This document shows positions 10,690-23,359 of a DNA stretch of 64,000 bases, piece by piece. Source of the DNA: Diogma glabrata (taxonomy: Eukaryota > Arthropoda > Insecta > Diptera > Cylindrotomidae); contig OY856188.1 of NCBI GenBank assembly GCA_963693315.1, forward strand, positions 100,938,462-101,002,461. Reading direction: 5' to 3'. A program made the translations under genes and the position numbers. Numbering within the stretch: position 1 is the stretch's first letter; each line of letters starts with the position of its first letter. The notes beneath the pieces were generated by a model. It was not told the origin of the DNA and did not search any database. It saw only the letters and a program-made list of their open reading frames with translations.

Positions 10690-11170
10690 TTGGGACAACT
10701 TTACAAATGATGATATGACCCTTCCTTATGTGATTATCTATTGGAGTTGTAGCATCGTGTAATATGTATAGATTCTACGCTTCTGCATCTTTCAAATTTT
10801 AAGTTGAGGTTTTCGGCTTCGATTATATTTTTAAAACAGGATGGACCCAGTTTAATCACATCTTCATACGAATGATCTCTTCGGTTTATCACAAATAAAC
10901 TCAGTTTAATGCCACCATCTTTAAGAAAATGGTTTTGATGGTTGATAGTAAATAATAATTCTCAGAATTCATTTCATTAGAAATTCCAAAAATTCTTATT
11001 AGTGGATTCAACTCAGGAGCTATTGTTGCATCGTATTTGTCTGCTAGAGATTTTGATTGTCTTTTCAAACATTTTAGCTGTTTCTTTGTTATCACATTGT
11101 AGCAATATGTCATCATATTTCCAACTTACCTTACATGCACACTTGGCCTCACTATGGAACTGCCCAATTG
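10690..11170 (-). pseudogene. Decayed LINE ORF1 (gag-like) fragment with damaged zinc knuckles
   Basis: Reading the minus strand across two frames gives TIAPELNPLIRIFGI, then FVINRRDHSYEDV, then FERCRSVES, then RCYNSNR-stop-SHKEG and SCPKYSK. The order (IxGI segment, ERCR, two Cys-His knuckles of CxxC type) matches the gag-like ORF1 proteins of Jockey-superfamily LINEs. Several knuckle cysteines are lost and stops interrupt it. No linked ORF2 was found nearby. Confidence 0.5.
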
Positions 11171-11189
11171 ATCCACGTCAATAGTTTAA

Positions 11190-12117
11190 CCAAATTAATT
11201 CACAGTATCTTGAAGTATTAGGGTGTTGAAAGTGGTCTTGTCAATAAACTTTTCAACGATCTGTTCCCATGTTTCCTGAGTCTAAGTTTATCTATTTTTT
11301 TTTTATTTCAACGACCCTCTGCGTGTGCATTAATTTGCCTCATTACGAATGTTAAATACCTTTAGATATGATGTTGCTTAGTCACCCTTCTACTATTTCT
11401 ATGGACCTTTTCTCAGACACATTCGCCTAGCTGAATCCTGCCTAGTTCAGATCCACTTGTTAATCAATCACAATGAAAGCGATGATTCCTACCTCCCAGA
11501 AGCCTCTTCGTTTTTATGTTTTGAGAACTGTTGGAAGGCGGTTTATCCTGTTTGGCTTTTAGAATTGAGACCGGTTTCAGTAGTCTCTTTATGACATTTT
11601 CCTGGATCGTAGTAAGCATACAGTTCAAACCATTAACTTTTTAGTATCGTTTGAACAAAATTATATATAATGCTCGCCCCTGCTTCTTGTCTTCTATTGG
11701 ATCACAGTATGGCGATCACAAGCTACCTATCAAAATTGATTATCGACAAATATCCGTCTCTATTTGATTCTGGTTTTTTCATCGTTTTCGATCTATTGCT
11801 GACAGACTTATAAAATTCAACCCTAAATAGAAGTTGAAAAAGTGTAGATTGTTAAATTTTTCTTTTTTCTACAATATCTGTTTCTTGACTCTACCTTTAA
11901 GTTTTACCATGTAAAATTCTAAACCTAAGTTTCTCAAGAGACGTTTTAAATCTTTCCAAATTAGAAAACTACTCAAATGTTTATCGTGGTTTTACTGTAC
12001 TTAATAGTCAAAACTGATTTGGCTATTGTTCATCAAAAAATTCGATCTTTTCTTAAAATTATTTTTAATCTATTCGATACAATAAAATTTCTATTCATAT
12101 TACAAAACATTTTGTAG
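11190..12117. other. Intergenic or intronic, nothing recognised
   Basis: No coding signal on either strand. The last roughly 50 bases are pyrimidine- and AT-rich and end in a TTTGTAG acceptor used by the exon that follows. Confidence 0.5.
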
Positions 12118-12458
12118 GAAAAAACAAAGCCGCAAAATCATCAACTAATGTTGGAACTAAATCAGGAAAAATTCAAGATGCACATCAAAACTCTATTGTT
12201 GGCAGTCAAAAACGTAAAGCTCGTAAAGAGAGTATTACAAGATTAGATGTTCTTCAAATAACTGAAAATAATAATTTAGAAATACCAAAACAGTTAAATA
12301 TAAAAATTGAAAATAATAATTCACCAGCCTCGGAACTATATTCCCCTGAAATTATGACACCAACCGAAACATCACAGGACCAATCTTCTGCATCGGATTT
12401 ATTGATTTTAGCAACTTTGGCTGAAGAAGAAGCAAATAAAACTAAATTACAACTTTAA
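12118..12458 (+). CDS. Terminal coding exon of an unrecognised gene
   Basis: A 341-bp open frame follows a good 3' splice acceptor (ACATTTTGTAG). It begins with a partial codon (2 nt) and ends at TAA 12456-12458, giving 112 full residues. The first in-frame ATG is late (MTPTETS), so it is an exon rather than a separate gene. The protein is polar and low in hydrophobics, with a basic cluster SQKRKARKES resembling a nuclear localisation signal, a stretch rich in N, E and I, and a C-terminal helix-like ASDLLILATLAEEEA. Codon content differs clearly from the flanking AT-rich DNA. I do not recognise the family. Upstream exons are not visible; they may lie beyond the transposon cluster or outside the window. 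Confidence 0.6.
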
Positions 12459-15400
12459 CATAAAGTTGTTTTTAAATTCATTGTTTTTTGTCAGGTAATT
12501 TATCACTAAAATATCTCTCTTTGTTATTAAATCTAAAATATATTTTCATTGAAATTTATAAATACATACACATTTTTTTTAATGATATATTTTTTCATTT
12601 TATTGATTTTTAGAATTTTATTTCTTAAGAAAAATACTAATATATAAAATAAGTATTTATTTTTATTTGAGTGGATGGTGAAAATATATCCAGAAAATAT
12701 GTTAAATTTTATTTAGTAATAGCTATTATTTTATTTAAATATGTATATGCCCAAAGAAAATTTATCAAACTCATGTTTTGTTTTCGTTATGATTATGTAT
12801 AAATTTAAAATCTATTGATACATAACTGAAACAAAAATATACATATAATATATAATATGTAGAATAAGTTATGTATATATTAACTTCCTTCCATATTAAC
12901 TAAAAATGTTCGATGTTTGATTTTTTTTAACAGTTCAACATCGATTAATACATAATATTTTAATTTTAGAATCCTTTTAATAATTGATTTAAAATTAAAT
13001 AATCACATATCTCCGGTTTCAAATAATTATTATTTTAATGTGCCAGGAAGAACTGATAATTTAGATTTCTGGAGTTTGTATATAATGATCAAGGTATAAA
13101 AAAACAGTTTAAATCTAAAGAAAATATATATTTTCATGTTACTTATACGTATGGTAAAGTGAATTAGAAACAGGCGTGGTCAAGAAATTTTCAGCTAGAA
13201 TGACAATACGCGTTTTAAAAAATGGTTTTTAAGGAATTATTTCCCGCAAAATATTTAATTTTATTTTGAATTTTATCTCTCCATTCAGCTGACACATTTT
13301 GTAGAACTTCCATTCTAATGTTTTATTATAATCATAGTCCAAAATCATCGCACTCCTAGTCAATAACTCAAAACGATTTTTTTATTAACGTTATTTCAAT
13401 TTTTATGCCAATAATTCAATATAATTTGTTATTTATTTGTACTAAATATAAAGGTTTAATAATCAAATTATAGTATTGAACGTATTTGCTAGAAATACTT
13501 TTTTTAATAGATCGAAAAAAAATTAAGAATTGCTAAACATAAATTATATATTTTTATACATTTTTCTTATATAAAATGAGAATAATTTCCTAAACAATAA
13601 TAAAAAATTTTAATTTAATTAAAATGAAGAAGAAAAAATGACCAAAAAATAAATCAAAATCTGTTATATTCAAACTTACATATTTACAATTAATATATTT
13701 TAATTAGAAGATAATAATCAAAAATAAAATATTTTTATTAATAAAAAAAAATAATTTATCTTAAATATAATAATCTATATAAATAATGAAATAAAATTTC
13801 AATTTTAATTTCTTTTTTGTTATGATTTAATTTAACAAAAATACCAAATAAAAAGTTATAATTTGAAATATTTTATTTGGATGTTATTTTTTGAAAAATT
13901 TTACGTAGACTAAAAAATTTAGATGTGTATTTTATATTTGAAAAAAAAAAATTTAAGGAATATGCTCTAAAAATGAAATTTTTTAACATTCGTTTTTAGT
14001 AAATTAAGATTTTATTTTCAGATGATTAATTGACTTTTTCATGTAGTTATAATTTTTATCTGTTCTTTATATGTAGTGTATAGGATATTTAAAAACAACA
14101 ACAAAAAATAATTAAAAGACACAAACTGAAAGCAAATTATTTAAAGGAATAAATTTTTAAATGTTTTTCATATTTACATGTATCTCGGTCTCCGATTTAA
14201 TAAATAAAATTATTCTAGTCAAATTGAAAAAAATGGTTTTCAAAACCAAAAGTGAGTTTTCCAAAAATTTGGTATATTAAATAGGCGTTTGAAAGGATAG
14301 GAATAATTAAAATAATTTTTAAGGTGTTCAAATTGTCCTCCCAACCAATCCTTTGAGAGCAGATACAACGCGAAAGTCAAATTTAACATAACTTAACTTA
14401 TTACTTCCTTAAAGTATTTTCATTAAAAGTATTTAATGAAAATACTTTAATCTTTCAGTATTTTCAAATAAACAACAATTTGATTCTCTTTTGTGGTCAT
14501 TTTCCTAATGAATATTTTTAACCAGATGTCCGTTTCAGAATTTGTTTGAATTGAAATGTCATATCGACTCTAACCATATGGTTCAATGAGCGGCCTAAAC
14601 ATTTTTCAAATGTTTGTGGTTTCGGTACAAACGCTTAAACATTTTGATCGAAAGTAAATATTTTTCGTTGTTAAATAAATAAACTTAGCTGGTTCACATT
14701 CATGTCAAAATTTTTTTCGTTCATCTAATGCATAATATTCCCATCTATTTCGTGATTTCTAAATCGTTGAATCTAACTCAAATGAGTAAATGACTGTTCT
14801 TATTTTGAACTCAGGACAATGATAATCACATCTTACTCAATTTAATTCACCTTTCTTCTTGTTAGTGTTTGTTTACATTTTTTACTTTATTTAATTAAAA
14901 ACGTAAAATCGCGTATCAGCTCCTACTTAGTTGTTTTCGCTCCCAACAAAATCTTTCTCACTCTATTTTTACCTCCAGTTACTCTTTAGTTAACTTTTTT
15001 CTTCTGTTTTTCTCTTTCTCGCAGTTAAGAATATATAACGTTATCTTCCAAATCAAAGAAATTGTGTATCTTTAGTTCTAGAACTATCATTATATAACGC
15101 ACAAATCTTTGTAGGTCAGTAAAATCATTTCCAATCAAAAATTTATGAGAACATTCAACAACATATTTCAAGTAATCGCTCAATTGACCGTCGATACAAA
15201 ATTTTCATTTTATTCATAATAAAAACAAAATATTTTAAATAATTTGCTTTTAACACGATTAAATGAAAGGATGAACGGAAAATCTGTATTAAAATAATTT
15301 AATATCTTAAATATAAATAATCTTACAAAAAACAAACAAAATTTTTTTAATAAAAATCAAAAAAGTTACAGTAATAGATTGCTTTAAATGAATCAAATGT

Positions 15401-16530
15401 ATAATTATCATTTTTTTAAATTAGTGCCTTTAAACTTATTGATGAAATATTTGTTTTAAAATTTTACTATAATTAATATTAATTTGCAAACAATAATAAA
15501 TTGAATAAAAAAACATAAAAATGAATTTTGAAGTTTTACTTCTTTTTCTGCCTCTGTCTATTTGTGGTGATTAAGAAGGGACTTTAATGCCATCTGGGCA
15601 AGCTTCTATTTATCTTCTTCTATCATTTATGAGTTTTGACATTCTATAACAGAATGAAATTGAATGAGGTCATCACACCCGTCGCCAGAGTCCTATCGAA
15701 AGGAAATCAGTTGGCTGTTGGGACAATTTTTAATCATTAGTTATGATAAAAATACACTCTGTTTTAAAAAAAAAGAAACAAAACACAATTTCTGACCTCG
15801 AAATCTCGGTCTGTAAGTATAAACTTTTTGCCAACTCTATACGTAATTGTACACAAAAAATAACATTTAATAACTTTCTTTCAGACAGGAATATATTCAC
15901 GTCAGTTGCGTTTAACATCTATTTTATAATCCACTATGTACTAGGATTTTAATATTAAAAATTTGTTTAAGGGGCTAATTCGCCTGATCCTTCCTTCGCC
16001 TGCATACAGTGCACAATTGAACGAAAAACGGTAATTTTGGGTTATGAGTTATCAAGAGTAATTTTACCTCATTTTGGGCCACTTAGATAAACGAACAAAG
16101 AACCAAGAATTAAAAAATTTACATTTGCACACAAGACTGTCTTGCAAATCTGAAATAGTATTATATAATTTTTGATAATTATGCAACAATTGCTAAAATA
16201 TTTAACGGAAATCAATACTAAATCGGAAATTAAATCGAAGTTAAATCGGAAATTCTACAAAACAATATTTTGTTCAGAAATAGTTCTCTAAACATGTTCA
16301 AACGATCCAATATTACAATCAAATTATTAAGTGGGATGATCAAAATTGCTGTTCCATCTAGAAGTAGTTACTTTACTGTAATAAACAAAAACATTTTTTC
16401 ACGGAGCACAAATCTAAAGGAAATGACGTCCCTTTTTATCAATGGATGAATACTTTACTTCACCTTGGGACGCAAGAAGCATATAAAACAAAACGCTAGT
16501 TTTAATGGCTTTGTTTTTATTTCAGATCGG
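12459..16530. other. Long AT-rich intergenic region
   Basis: About 4 kb without a supported gene on either strand. A/T homopolymer runs are frequent at 12500-14200. Short ORFs near 15730-15950 overlap on both strands and look random. Confidence 0.6.
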
Positions 16531-17390
16531 ACCATATAATAGCATATTATATACCAAGGTTGAGAAGTGAGCTACTATTGCCCGAGAAGAGGTCTATATT
16601 TGCCTTCTTAAAAGAATGTATAGAATTTTTTTAACTACTAACTTGAGAAATCGTCATTATTTACTCGAATGCCCCAATGAGAAGTAATTTTTCTCAAGCT
16701 AGGTCAATAATAATAACAAAAAATTACCTAGGTTAATAATGACAAATTTTCTTTCATTTTTAATTGAAATGAATAAAAAAACACAAATAATATTGCATTT
16801 CTTTGTTTCGTTTTATTTGTATGAAACTAAACTTCTAGCTGCTAGATATTTTAAGATATTTGAAAAATGAAATGGAAAATGACAAATATCAAAATCTAAT
16901 CAAAGCAAATATGATAATTAGTGTTAGTAGTTAAAAAAATTCTATATATACCTCGGTTGAGAAAACTAATATAGACCTCGAACATTATATCCCTCGGCGC
17001 TACGCGCCTCAGGATCTAAAAGTTCTCGGTCAATAATAGCTTACTTCTCTACCTTGTTATATAATGTACTATTTTTTACTACTAACAATAATCATATTTG
17101 ATTTTATTAGATTTTGATTGCATTGATTTTCCATTTCATTTTTTAAATATCTTAAAATAACAAGTAGCCTGGAAGTTAAGTTTCATACTAATAAAATAAA
17201 ACAAGAGAATGCAATTTTTGTTCTTTCATTTCTGTTTATTTCATTAAAAATAAAAGGAAATTTGTCATTATTAACGTATTTTTCTACTACTATTATTGAC
17301 CTAGGGTGGGAAAAATTACTTCTTATTAGAATAGAGCAATTGAGTAAATAATGGCGGTTTCTCAGGTTAGTAATAAAAATGACTATTTAT
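16531..17390. repeat. Foldback structure with two interleaved inverted-repeat pairs
   Basis: Pair 1: about 16531-16585 and its reverse complement at about 17015-17068 (TTATATA-CAAGGT-GAGAAGT blocks). Pair 2: about 16640-16945 and its reverse complement at about 17078-17388, each arm near 300 bp and imperfect. The central 16975-17020 part holds a GC-rich CTCGGCGCTACGCGCC. No coding capacity is seen. Confidence 0.7.
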
Positions 17391-17829
17391 GTATTAAGAG
17401 CGTAAAGTAGATCCTTTTTGCTTGAGAGTGAAATTATTGCGAAATCCAGGTAGCGAAATCAGAAATTCGGGTAATGCTGACAGAATTAGGTTGGTGTATC
17501 GGCAACAAACACGGTAAAAACTGCTTAGCCAATGACGTTGCATCATGGCGAAATGCCTTAAAACCAATGCGGCCAATGCGTGCCTTAAAACCAATGCGAC
17601 CCAAACGTCTGTTCGCCATGTTAGGGGCAGCTGGGGGCGGGCGTCTGTCTTGGATCAAGCAACTCCCTATATAAACGTGTAAAAACGTTGTTTCTGATAA
17701 CCTTAAGATGCAGAACGGACCCATTCACGACAATTTGGGTAGGGCCTAAGGTTAACACCCTAACCCCGGAAAAAACTAATTTGTTAAATTTGGAAATCAG
17801 AAAAAAGAATAACAGACGAGGATAAAACA

Positions 17830-20130
17830 ACAGAATTTTACCTGGACGTGAAAAAGGACCAGACTACCGAATCGGAACGTGGAACGTGCGCACGAGCGCT
17901 CCTGATGTTCTAATAAGTATAGAAACCGAGGTTGAGAAATGAGAGGTATAGGATGGATATCATATCTCTGCAAGAAATCAGACAGCCAATCATCGGAAAA
18001 CAAGATTTGGATAGTTGTTGTTGTTGTAGCGACGAGATGTGGTGCTATTCTTTCGGCTGCAAGTCCAGATTCAGGAACTTTGCTACTGTCCTTGGGCGGT
18101 ACCACAGACCTTCCTTCGTCAGGTCGGTTGGTTTCTCTGTACATTTGAAAAGGTGGTTAGCATCATGTGGCGTGCCCTCACATGTGGGACACTTGTCAAC
18201 TATTTCCTGGTCAATTCTACTCATGTAGTTATTTAAGATGCGTGACCAACCGGATCTTAACTGCGCTAGGATGGTTCTGGTGCTACATGGCAGTTTTGCC
18301 TCTTCGGCAGCGACTTCTGGTGGCTTGCTATTAAGAACTCTATTCAGGGCGTAGTTCTTTATTGTGTCTTCAACAGCTTTGGTATGTATATTTTTTAAGC
18401 CCGTCTTATACGTAGGCTCGTCAATGTTGCCGATGACTTGATTGTTTTTAACATCTTGTAAGAAGCATTTCGCCGTCCTTCTTATGTCTCTAGGTGGTGT
18501 TGTTATGGATAAGGTGTCATTGCAGGGATGTTGCTCATAAAGAGGCCCAAAGATATTGTTTGGTAAGCATTTCGTTATGTTCACGGACCGGCAATATGTT
18601 ACATTCCTCGTGTAGTTGATCTCGGTGGGCCATCAAATGACATCCGGTTGCTGTACGCAAGGCTGCGTTCTGTGTTATTTGTAACTTATTCCAGTAGGTG
18701 TCAGCGACTATAGGGTTGTCCATATGGGAGCAGCGTAATTTATGAAAGGCATTTCTATTACCTTATATGCTGTTATTATTGTGTTTTTATCTTTACCCCA
18801 CGAACTACCCGCTGGAGCTTTTTGTGCGTTATTCCTGTTTTTAAATTTTGTGTTTACTTGTTGAGCATGAGCCTTGAATTTAAGTAGTGGATCGAATGTT
18901 ACCCCCAGCAGTTTTGGATTTTTGACTGTAGGAATTAGTATGTTGTCAATGCAGATGATAAGTGTTGTATTTACCTCCTTCGTCCATGTGGTGAATCAAA
19001 AGTGTCGAAGTGGACTTTTCAGTAGCCAGTTTCAAATTTTTGGCTTTAAACCATTCATTTAAGGTGTTAAGGTAGGTGTTTAGGACATGAGTGAATTGTT
19101 CCAGGTTGTTTCCTGTCGCAAGGACCGTGCAGTCGTCTGCATATGACGTGGTGGTTATTCCTTACGGTGGTGCCGGTAAACTACTTAGGTAAAGGTTGAA
19201 TAATAAAGGTGAGAGAACTCCACCTTGAGGCACTCCTTGTCTGAGCACTCTCATCTTAGATCTAGAGTTACGGAACTCAACGTTTGTCGTGTCGTTCAGT
19301 AGTGCAGCATGTGACACTGTATCGAGAGCTTTTGATAGGTCAAGTGCAACCAAAAATTGTTCTAGCACAGGGTTGTTTTTGGTTTAGACCATCGCTGATT
19401 TGGTTTTGAATTCTATGAAGAGCGGTGGTTGTACTACGTACTAAAGCCATGTTGATGTGACGCCAGATTTGGATAGTCACTCTCTATACTGTAGTGGTCA
19501 TCCTTCTCGAAGAGAATTTTGAACTGGTTTTCTTGTAGGTGCACGCATACAAGAAGCCGTGATGAAATCCATCCCGGTCAATGAGAGGATCTGCAACCTA
19601 TGGGTACGCGGTACCTACAACAATACTTCTCTTATTACCCTGCATGCACCTACTGAAGCTAAGACCGTCGACAATAAGGATACTTTTTACATAGCACTGG
19701 AAGAGGTTATGAAACAAACATCAACACGCGACTTCATTATGGTTCTTGGTGACTTTAATGGGCAGGTTGGAAGAGATATCTCTAATGGAAGTGTGGTGGG
19801 CTACAGCCCGCATTTGAATTCGAATGATAATGGTGAAAGAATGACTAAGTTTGCATTATCAAATAATTTGAGAATTGCCTGTACTTTCGTTCCGCATCGT
19901 TCGATTCATAAGCAGACTTTGGTCTCACCGTATCGAAACACTCGAAATCAAATTCATCATGTGCTAGTAACAGCACGTTTCTCTTCTAGTGTTCTGGATG
20001 TAAGATCCTTTAGAGGTACATACATTGGAATTGATCACTTCCTTGTATGTGCTAAAATAAGGTTCCACTTTCCAAATCCAAGCATTCCAAAATTCAATCA
20101 ACGGGAGAGGGTGGCGCATGACCGAAAACG
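17830..20130 (+). mobile_element. RTE-like LINE endonuclease fragment, split by a nested LINE
   Basis: An AP-type endonuclease domain starts at about 17860 with the GTWNVRT motif, followed by ISLQEIRQ (about 17955-17985). It is interrupted at 18015-19464 by another retrotransposon and resumes at 19477. The later part includes GARIQEAVMKS, ITLHAPTE, VLGDFNGQVG (metal- and DNA-contact segment) and IGIDHFLV (SDH-like box). It then breaks off at 20130 where a TIR element is inserted. No RT domain is present in the window. A few frameshifts exist (about 17940, 19540). The clade is inferred from the 'GTWNVRT...LQEIR' style. Confidence 0.8.
18015..19464 (-). mobile_element. LINE family D, 5'-truncated insertion with 12-bp target duplication
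   Basis: The direct repeat AGATTTGGATAG (18003-18014 and 19465-19476) flanks this 1450-bp segment, so its borders are exact. On the minus strand it encodes RT: VALDLSKALDT-SHAALL, RQGVPQGGVLSPLLFNLYL (about 19190-19240), then an ADDCTVLATG catalytic box near 19100-19145. It ends with the C-terminal ORF 18045-18584 (EIVDKCPTCEG, DANHLFKC, end LDLQPKE). The 3' end at 18015 is a (CAA)n tail. Several frameshifts make it inactive. The tail matches 8036-8256. Confidence 0.9.
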
Positions 20131-21107
20131 ACGAAAACATCCCAGTGAACACAAGACGTAAATATGACATCACACGAACGTCATATATATGTGATGTAGT
20201 TGTTACGTAAATTTGATATAAAACTGACATTCGTCATGACTATATTCTGGTATCATTTATATGATGCTTTCATGACATCACACTGATCTTAAATTTGACT
20301 TTGATATGATGTCATAATTTGGACTTAAATATGACCTTATTATGATTTTGTTAAATTTCACTAGAGGTATATCCATTTTAATTGTATATAGTTTGAAAAT
20401 TTTTGCGTATAGTTAGTTATTACTTCCTAGCAGGTTATTATAAAACAATAGGTAAATAGTGACCAATGAATGACTGACGGGTAAGTGTTTTTGTTTGATT
20501 GTTATTAAATTTGTTTTTTAAGTAAAAAAAAGAATACATCACAAAAAAATTTATATTACTATGATATCAACAACGTCACGAATATCTCCACAGACATCAC
20601 ATTTATGTCATAGTTATACCATTATTGTTATGTCATGTTCTTACGTAAACAAGTGGGAAATAATGATATACATATGACTTATATATGACCCAGATCTTAC
20701 ATAAGATGTGACCTAGCGTGATGTCATTTTGATATCACAATGACGTAAATGTAGGGTGACCATTTTTTTTCTAAGTAAAATCAGTACAAAATTTTAAGAG
20801 TTAAAATATGTAGCATCCTTAGTCTCCTTAGTCTCCCCTATGACTCTTCTAAGCCGAATGGTAAAGTGTGAACGAAGTAGACAAATCTGTTTTAATTTTT
20901 TTAATTAGTTTTAAGAAAATTTTGTTGAAACCAACACCAGAATTTTATGAAATACAATTTTCCGCCACGATTGCTTGGGAAACACAGGGTTAGAATTTTG
21001 ATCTTTTTTCCGTGGGTAACTCCACCTTTTAAAAATAAAAGTATTTTTTCTATGATAGCAAATGAAATATCTATTATCTCAAGCCTGCTTGAAATAGCAT
21101 ATTTTCC

Positions 21108-21214
21108 TACAAGAGATGAAAACATTGTTTTTTCGTGAGTAAACAGTTGTACACGAGACGCGCTAGCGGCGAGTGAGACATGTTTACGAACGAAAAACGT
21201 TTTTATCTCGCGTA
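21108..21214. repeat. Left arm of a foldback repeat, part 1
   Basis: It reads CTACAAGAGATGAAAAC to CTCGCGTA and pairs with the reverse complement of about 23376-23486. The arm continues after the inserted element at 23104-23127 (GGAAATGCAATTTTTTC). Confidence 0.75.
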
Positions 21215-23103
21215 CACAGAGAGAAAAGTCACATTGTATATTTTAATAGGTACCATGTTGATTTAACACTTCCAATTATTAATCATATTTCAATACGATT
21301 CAAAGTTGAGTTAAAATGATCAACGTTGGATTAACAAGTTTTAAATCTTAACTGTAATTTTATCAATAATACTTTATAAGTTAATGTTGACCGATTTTAA
21401 ATACTAAAAATTTGTAAAAACTATGTTCAATTTAACATTTTCTATTGATAATATAACGTTCTTTTTATACAGAAAAAAATTAATAAATACTACGTAAATT
21501 ACAACATATTTTAATGTTACATTAGCATTTTTTTAGTAAGATTTCATTTTGATTTAACATTAAATTGTTATAATGGTACATTTTACTAACGTTAAAAAAA
21601 CTGAGAAGATCAAGGTTATTTTCTTACACTAATTAAAGTTAAATTAACATTGTAGGACAGTTAATTAAAAAATGAACAGAACAGATTAACAACTTTACTA
21701 CATAAATTTGTAGACATTATGTCTCTTACATTTACATAATTGAAGACGCTGGTGTCGCACAAATTAACTGTTAATTAGCAGATAAACTTTTGTTTTCGTC
21801 TCTCGTCAAATCATTATCTCATGTAATTTAGAAAATCTATTGGAGCAGTTAAAATGTGCGTTATTATACAATAGTTAATTAAAAGCGTTCTTTTTAGTTA
21901 TAGTATTATGTTATAATGATTTCTTCAAACATTGTTTCTTAGTTAACAATATCACGTTTCGGTGTTTGCAATATTTATCTAAAGAAGAAATTGCTGTGGC
22001 GATGCCCAATTTAGGATTTGGAGCTGAGTTTAGAGAAAAACTCTTCATCTGGCGCAAAACTCAAGTAAGTATGTATATATAATCTTTTTAACAAAATGTT
22101 TCGTTTATTTTATTTTTACAATTATTTTGCAGTATGAAATTGATGACGAAACCCTTTCAAATAATTCAAATGTAGCAGCTTGGTTAAACTCGTCAAAACA
22201 AAGCATTTTAAATACGCAATCTTCGATGTTGTCTGAATCCTCTAGTGGCAGGAAAAGTGATTTATTTATTTTATATTATTTTCATACGAGGTTGGTTACT
22301 ACCAACACTGATTGTCTGTTTGTTAAAGATATGCATTTTTTACTAGACCACCTAGTAAAAACATCGTTACACCTTTATCAAAAAAATAACGGGAAAACTT
22401 ATTTTAGAACTAAATATAATTAATTAGTTTAAGTCTAGTTTTGATTTGTATTGTAATTGAAGAAAATAAAGAGAAAAACGATATAAACTACTCTATTATA
22501 CAAAGCATTATTAGTTTTTATTTGTATATGTTTAAAAACGTTGTTTTTATTTAATTCATAAAGTTACATGATGTTTTAACATTGACTATTGAGCAATATT
22601 AATATTTGCGTTATAACTTTACATCCCAAACTGTTGATTTTACATTTGCCCAATACTTTTTAGCAGTGCATTTCTCAAACTCATTATCAAATCAAATTGG
22701 ATCAATGTTGGTTCAAATGTAAACATTGTTATATTTACCATAAGCCATTGAAAAAAATTAACAAGTTCTCGATTTACGAACATTCAGTAAATGTTATTTT
22801 TACATGTTAACCTATTAAATCAAATTGTAATTTATCAAAAACTAAAATTGTTCAATTTTAAATTAACGTCGATCAGAGTTAATTTTGCATTTTCTACTTT
22901 AAATAATATTTGTAGAAATTTACTAATTTTAAATTTGAATTGAAAAGAAATTATAGTTATTTCAAAAGATAACATTGTGAATTTTAAAATGTAACATTAG
23001 TCAATGTTAAATTTACAAAAAACGCCTTTGGCCCCGTTTTATAGCTAAACATTGTTGATTTAACATAATTATGAATGTTTTTCCAACATTTTTTTTCTCA
23101 GTG
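21215..23103 (+). mobile_element. TA-flanked TIR element (Tc1/mariner-type target), 1.9 kb, carrying a spliced reading frame
   Basis: Ends CACAGAGAGAAAA and TTTTCTCAGTG form a TIR of about 13 bp flanked by TA (21213-21214, 23104-23105). The mirrored right foldback arm has the uninterrupted site CGCGTAGGAAAT, which proves a TA-target insertion. The interior contains many words of the type AACATTGTTGATTTAAC in both orientations. It also contains a two-exon frame at 21943-22423. No transposase was recognised, so class membership beyond the TA target is tentative. Confidence 0.7.
21943..22423 (+). CDS. Two-exon fragment with a SAM-like segment inside a transposable element
   Basis: Exon a is 21943-22064, after a TTTCTTAG acceptor, reading CLQYLSKEEIAVAMPNLG then FGAEFREKLFIWRKTQ. 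This helical pattern resembles SAM domains seen in some insect transposon-linked proteins (leucine-rich helix, 'P-LG', final W). The intron is 22065-22132 (GTAAGT...TTTTGCAG). Exon b starts at 22133 with YEIDDETLSNN and a serine-rich tail. After GRKS (about 22257) the frame may run into another intron, so the last 50 residues to the stop at 22423 are uncertain. No start codon was found. Function unknown. Confidence 0.45.
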
Positions 23104-23359
23104 TAGGAAATGCAATTTTTTCTATGATAGTATATTTTTAATCGATATTTACTATAAATTATAAAATTAAAAATTGACAAAATTACATTAAAAATTCATA
23201 TTCTATTTTTTTATGGTTGCGTTGTTTAAAAAACTTTGTAAAATTATATGAGCAACCATAGCAACTGCAATTTGTTATTCTTTTTACACTATACAGTTGT
23301 AAAAGAACCCATTTTCACAGGTCATTAAGCGTGATGAAAATAGACTTTTCAATTGTTAT

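Noticed and set aside
10536..10718. Plus ORF of 60 aa
   Set aside because: No family resemblance; it lies next to, and partly opposite, minus-strand LINE ORF1 remains.
17394..18236. Overlapping ORFs on both strands of 60-115 aa
   Set aside because: Most overlap each other and the tail of the family D LINE in other frames. Only the endonuclease start (GTWNVRT) and the LINE D C-terminus are supported.
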